From Klebsormidium nitens (lineage: Eukaryota > Streptophyta > Klebsormidiophyceae > Klebsormidiales > Klebsormidiaceae): a DNA stretch of 64,000 nt. The stretch is taken from NCBI GenBank assembly GCA_000708835.1, contig DF236986.1, forward strand, positions 241,387 to 305,386, read 5' to 3'. Positions within the stretch are counted from its first letter, which is position 1; each line of letters begins with the position of its first letter. A program made the translations under genes and the position numbers. Shown here piece by piece: positions 61,385 to 64,000 of the stretch. The notes beneath the pieces are model-generated. The model was not told the origin of the DNA. It worked only from the letters and a program-made list of their open reading frames with translations, and ran no database searches.

Positions 61385-61766
61385 CGATTGAAGGCCCCTG
61401 CAGAATACCATAAGTTCAACCATCTGTCGATAGCGTTTAGTTACTGCTGCCAAATGACAAAGACTTAGGCCTGCAAAGATGGGCGGCCAGCTTCATGATG
61501 ACTTCAACTTTTATTTTCACTAACGACACCTGTTTCCCAAGCCGTTGTCAGTTGCTGACCAAGTCATGAGGTTGTGCTGCAAAGTATTTTGTAATCAGAC
61601 CTACAACTCTCAACTGTCACAGAAAGAGCAGCTACTACTATATATATGTAGACTGACGCCCTCTTTGAGAGCATCCGTGACCAATTTGGAGCAGTTTCGA
61701 ACTTGTGGGCACCTGAGATATCGAGTAAGGAAAGTGGCTTATTTCCATGCGATAATCAACCACCTG
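61385..61766. other. Upstream region of the C1D-like gene
   Basis: Presumed promoter and 5' UTR. No repeat or ORF worth calling. Confidence 0.4.
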
Positions 61767-62280
61767 ACAAATTTAAATTACCGTATATCGTAGATAACGC
61801 GCCGCTCGACAAATTTGTCAGTTGTGTGCAAAACGGCACGCCTGACAAAATTGGTAGCACCGGCGTCGCACCGCGCACCGTCCGATCGGCAACGCACGGT
61901 CCGATATCGACCGTGCTCGACGCGACCGTGTCGACACACAAAGTTGCTCGCCGCGACCGTCTGGATTGCAGTACATAAGGGCGGCGCCCCTTATTGGAGG
62001 GGGTGGGGTGGTGGTTCGCGACGGCTTGCCCCGGGTGCCACCAGCACTGCAAGTCCACTAGCATTAGGGTCTCGCGTACCGCCCGGAAAGCAACCGGGCC
62101 CTCCCTGTGACATTAGGGTCTCGCGGGCAACCGAGTGACAACCGGGCACTTCCCAGTGACATTAGGGTGTGGCGGTCACTCTATCCTAGGTTTTTAGTGT
62201 GCCCGGTACTTCCCTGTGACAACCGCCCGGGGATTACCAATTTTGTCAAGCCATCCGATATACGGTATTTATAAATTTGT
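61767..62280. mobile_element. Foldback/MITE-like element with ~24-bp near-perfect inverted ends
   Basis: The left end (61767-61790, acaaattta...accgtatatcg) pairs with the right end (62256-62280) with one gap and one or two mismatches. A second inverted pair lies inside: tgacaaaattggta at about 61843 and taccaattttgtca at about 62235. The 514-bp element has no transposase frame. It carries CpG-rich unique sequence and a 49-bp tandem repeat. Target-site duplication is not obvious. Confidence 0.6.
62062..62215. repeat. Three 49-bp tandem repeats
   Basis: The word cattagggt starts at 62062, 62111 and 62160, exactly 49 bp apart. Units share cattagggt(c/g)t, an accgggc-like block and a tccc(t/a)gtga end. 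The array sits inside the inverted-repeat element and is diverging at its right edge. Confidence 0.8.
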
Positions 62281-62756
62281 AGCGGCGCACGTCTTTCACG
62301 CGCTTGTAAACCACTTTTATGCCTGGAGATGTCAAGGACTTGAAATTCTGCTCGCACGAGGATTTTGGCTGGTGTTTGCGCCCTTTGGCCAGGTGTGAAC
62401 GGCCGCCTGTGCGTGGCCGGAGTGAGCAACCTCAGGCCCCGGCAAGCAACAGCAAAGAAAGCCAAACCGGTAGAAGGTAACCCGGTGCCAGTCAAGGCCT
62501 ATTAAAACTATCTTTCAATACAGTTGACCGGGTGATAGAGGAACCGGAACAATCAAAGCTTTGCCTTTGCCCTGCCGCCATAGAAACCGGCACGTGGAGG
62601 CACGTTCTCACCTACAGAATGGCAGGCAGGCGGCAGGATCTATCGAAGCCTAGGCTCGAATGAAGACGTGCTTGCTGGATCAGAATCTTGTGAACTTGTA
62701 TGCAGGAGGTTTTCGCAGCCCTTGTTGCACCTTGTTGGCGCAAAGGTCATCATCAT
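62281..62756. other. Intergenic, no gene seen
   Basis: Lies between two inverted-repeat elements. Short ORFs only. Confidence 0.4.
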
Positions 62757-62952
62757 TACCGTACCAGCGTTTAATTTCGTCAACAAATAAATAATTATTT
62801 GGCCTGACGAAAATTTCAGAAATATATTTCAGGCGGTAATGGATCGATAATGGTATGTTTTAGCAGGTAACGTTGGGTCTGCCGAAATCCTGGAACGTTT
62901 CATAATTAATTATCTGGCGTCGAACCTGACGAAATTAAACGCTGGTACGGTA
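62757..62952. mobile_element. 196-bp MITE with perfect 26-bp terminal inverted repeats
   Basis: The left end 62757-62782 (begins taccgtaccagcgtttaatt) is the exact reverse complement of the right end 62927-62952. The interior is AT-rich with no coding capacity. The outermost TA at each end may be the target duplication. Perfect ends argue for recent mobility or many near-identical copies elsewhere in the genome. Confidence 0.85.
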
Positions 62953-63262
62953 TATTGACTTGTGGTCACTTGGTCTTCTCTTGGTCTTTTACTAATCAGT
63001 TGAAACCAGCTGCTAGTGAAAGCTGATTGATGCTATCTAAGCCCGCAAGCACAGGAAACTCTGGTTGCTAACCGTGCTGATTACCAGACTCGAGTCTCAG
63101 GTTATCGGACAGACTTGTTTCAAGGCTGGTTATAGCCCAATTCTGGCTATTGGACCGGCACTCTTGATTGAAACCACCTTGAAACCAGCCCACAGCCAGC
63201 TCATAACCATCATGGTTATGGGCCAAATACTCCTGTGAAGAACCATTGTATTGAATGGAACA

Positions 63263-63545
63263 GACTCCGAGTTGAACATTTTACTAAGCTTGCTGAAGCA
63301 CTCGCTACCTTCGAAACTCATCTGCTCATTTCAGAAACCATTGACATTCAACCGACTCCGAGTTGGACATTTGTAGGCTTGCTGAAGCACTCGCTACCTT
63401 CGAAACTCATCCGTTCATTTCAGAAATCATTGACATTCTAACATTCAACCGACTCCGAAATGGACATTTGTAGGCTTGCTGAAGCACTCGCTACCTTCGA
63501 AACTCATCTGCTCATTTCAGAAACCATTGACATTCATTTCTTGCG
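63263..63545. repeat. Three ~91-97-bp tandem repeats
   Basis: Units begin with gactccga at 63263, 63354 and 63451. Each contains ttgctgaagcactcgctacc and cttcgaaactcatc followed by tttcagaaa(c/t)cattgacatt. Few mismatches separate the units, so the array is young. It overlaps no gene I can support. Confidence 0.85.
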
Positions 63546-64000
63546 TTTGAAGTCCTCTTCATGTCCGAAAAGGCTTGTATGAATTGCAGTTAATTCAAAA
63601 CTCGAAACATGGATTGTCACACTACCATTGAAATCTTGATTTCGTTAATATTGTGCTGGCATGATTTCGCAATGCTCGAATCCATCTGCGGATTGGAGGC
63701 GCGCATGGTCTTCTTCACGATTCTACATCGAAGCGCTCTGCTGAGTACCTTTTCCCCACCCACAAAAGGCGGGCCCAAGAAAGAAGCCAAGGGACCCTGG
63801 GGGGGTTTTTAATGGCTCCAGCGCAGTCAAATTTAGACAGACTTCGATGTAGAATAGTGATAGAATGTGACGGCGGGGCTAGTTAGCACGCCGTTGGACT
63901 GAATACACTTACGGCTGTCAGTCTGCTTACACATGTGCGGAAACCATGGGCAAGCTTTACAGCCAACAGACAAGGAAAACACGCGAGAGCGCCTCTCTGT
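63546..64000. other. Window end, no gene seen
   Basis: A 67-codon open frame at 63609-63812 (+) has no recognised features. A gene could start beyond the window edge. Confidence 0.35.

Noticed and set aside
1-64000. CRISPR array, rRNA, bacterial operon or prophage
   Set aside because: No regularly spaced short repeats with unique spacers, no rRNA-like sequence, and genes are intron-split and widely spaced; the tandem repeats found have spacers that are also duplicated.

Overview
This is nuclear DNA of a photosynthetic eukaryote, most likely a streptophyte green alga. Klebsormidium is my best guess, by inference. Genes are cut by many GT-AG introns, exons are GC-richer than introns, and the recognisable proteins are plant-type: a NEN-like exonuclease, an FVE/MSI4-type WD40 protein, a plant RppH-like Nudix hydrolase with a probable organelle extension, a plant TDP2 and a TyrP-like permease. 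No operons, ribosome binding sites, CRISPR arrays or rRNA genes were seen. Exon joins below were worked out by hand from splice sites, reading phase and family resemblance. Each model closes in frame, but none has transcript support.

Layout: NEN-like DEDDh exonuclease (-, 48-8016, 8 exons); Nudix hydrolase (+, 8788-12369, 5 exons); a non-LTR retrotransposon remnant (-, 13008-13517); a 2,377-residue beta-propeller/LamG/helical protein (-, 14667-28932, 17 exons); divergent to it a second beta-propeller-like protein (+, 29815-32423, 2 exons); TDP2-type phosphodiesterase (-, 33159-37380, 5 exons); TyrP/HAAAP permease (+, 38626-45831, 10 exons); FVE/MSI4-like histone-binding WD40 protein with a long acidic tail (-, 46822-53869, 10 exons); an unrecognised 308-residue protein (+, 55373-58106, 5 exons); C1D/Rrp47-like exosome cofactor (-, 59122-61384, 5 exons). 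The last 2.6 kb are repeats and small terminal-inverted-repeat elements.

The genes do not form one pathway. Two themes stand out. The propeller/LamG gene and its divergent partner look like a functional pair of unusual, bacterial-looking architecture. Also, in four genes (NEN, TDP2, permease, FVE), short tandem duplications of about 60-235 bp straddle exon-intron borders, so an exon edge and its splice site occur two or three times in a row. The copies range from near-identical to decayed, which suggests a recurrent process in this genome. That is the main candidate for something undescribed here.
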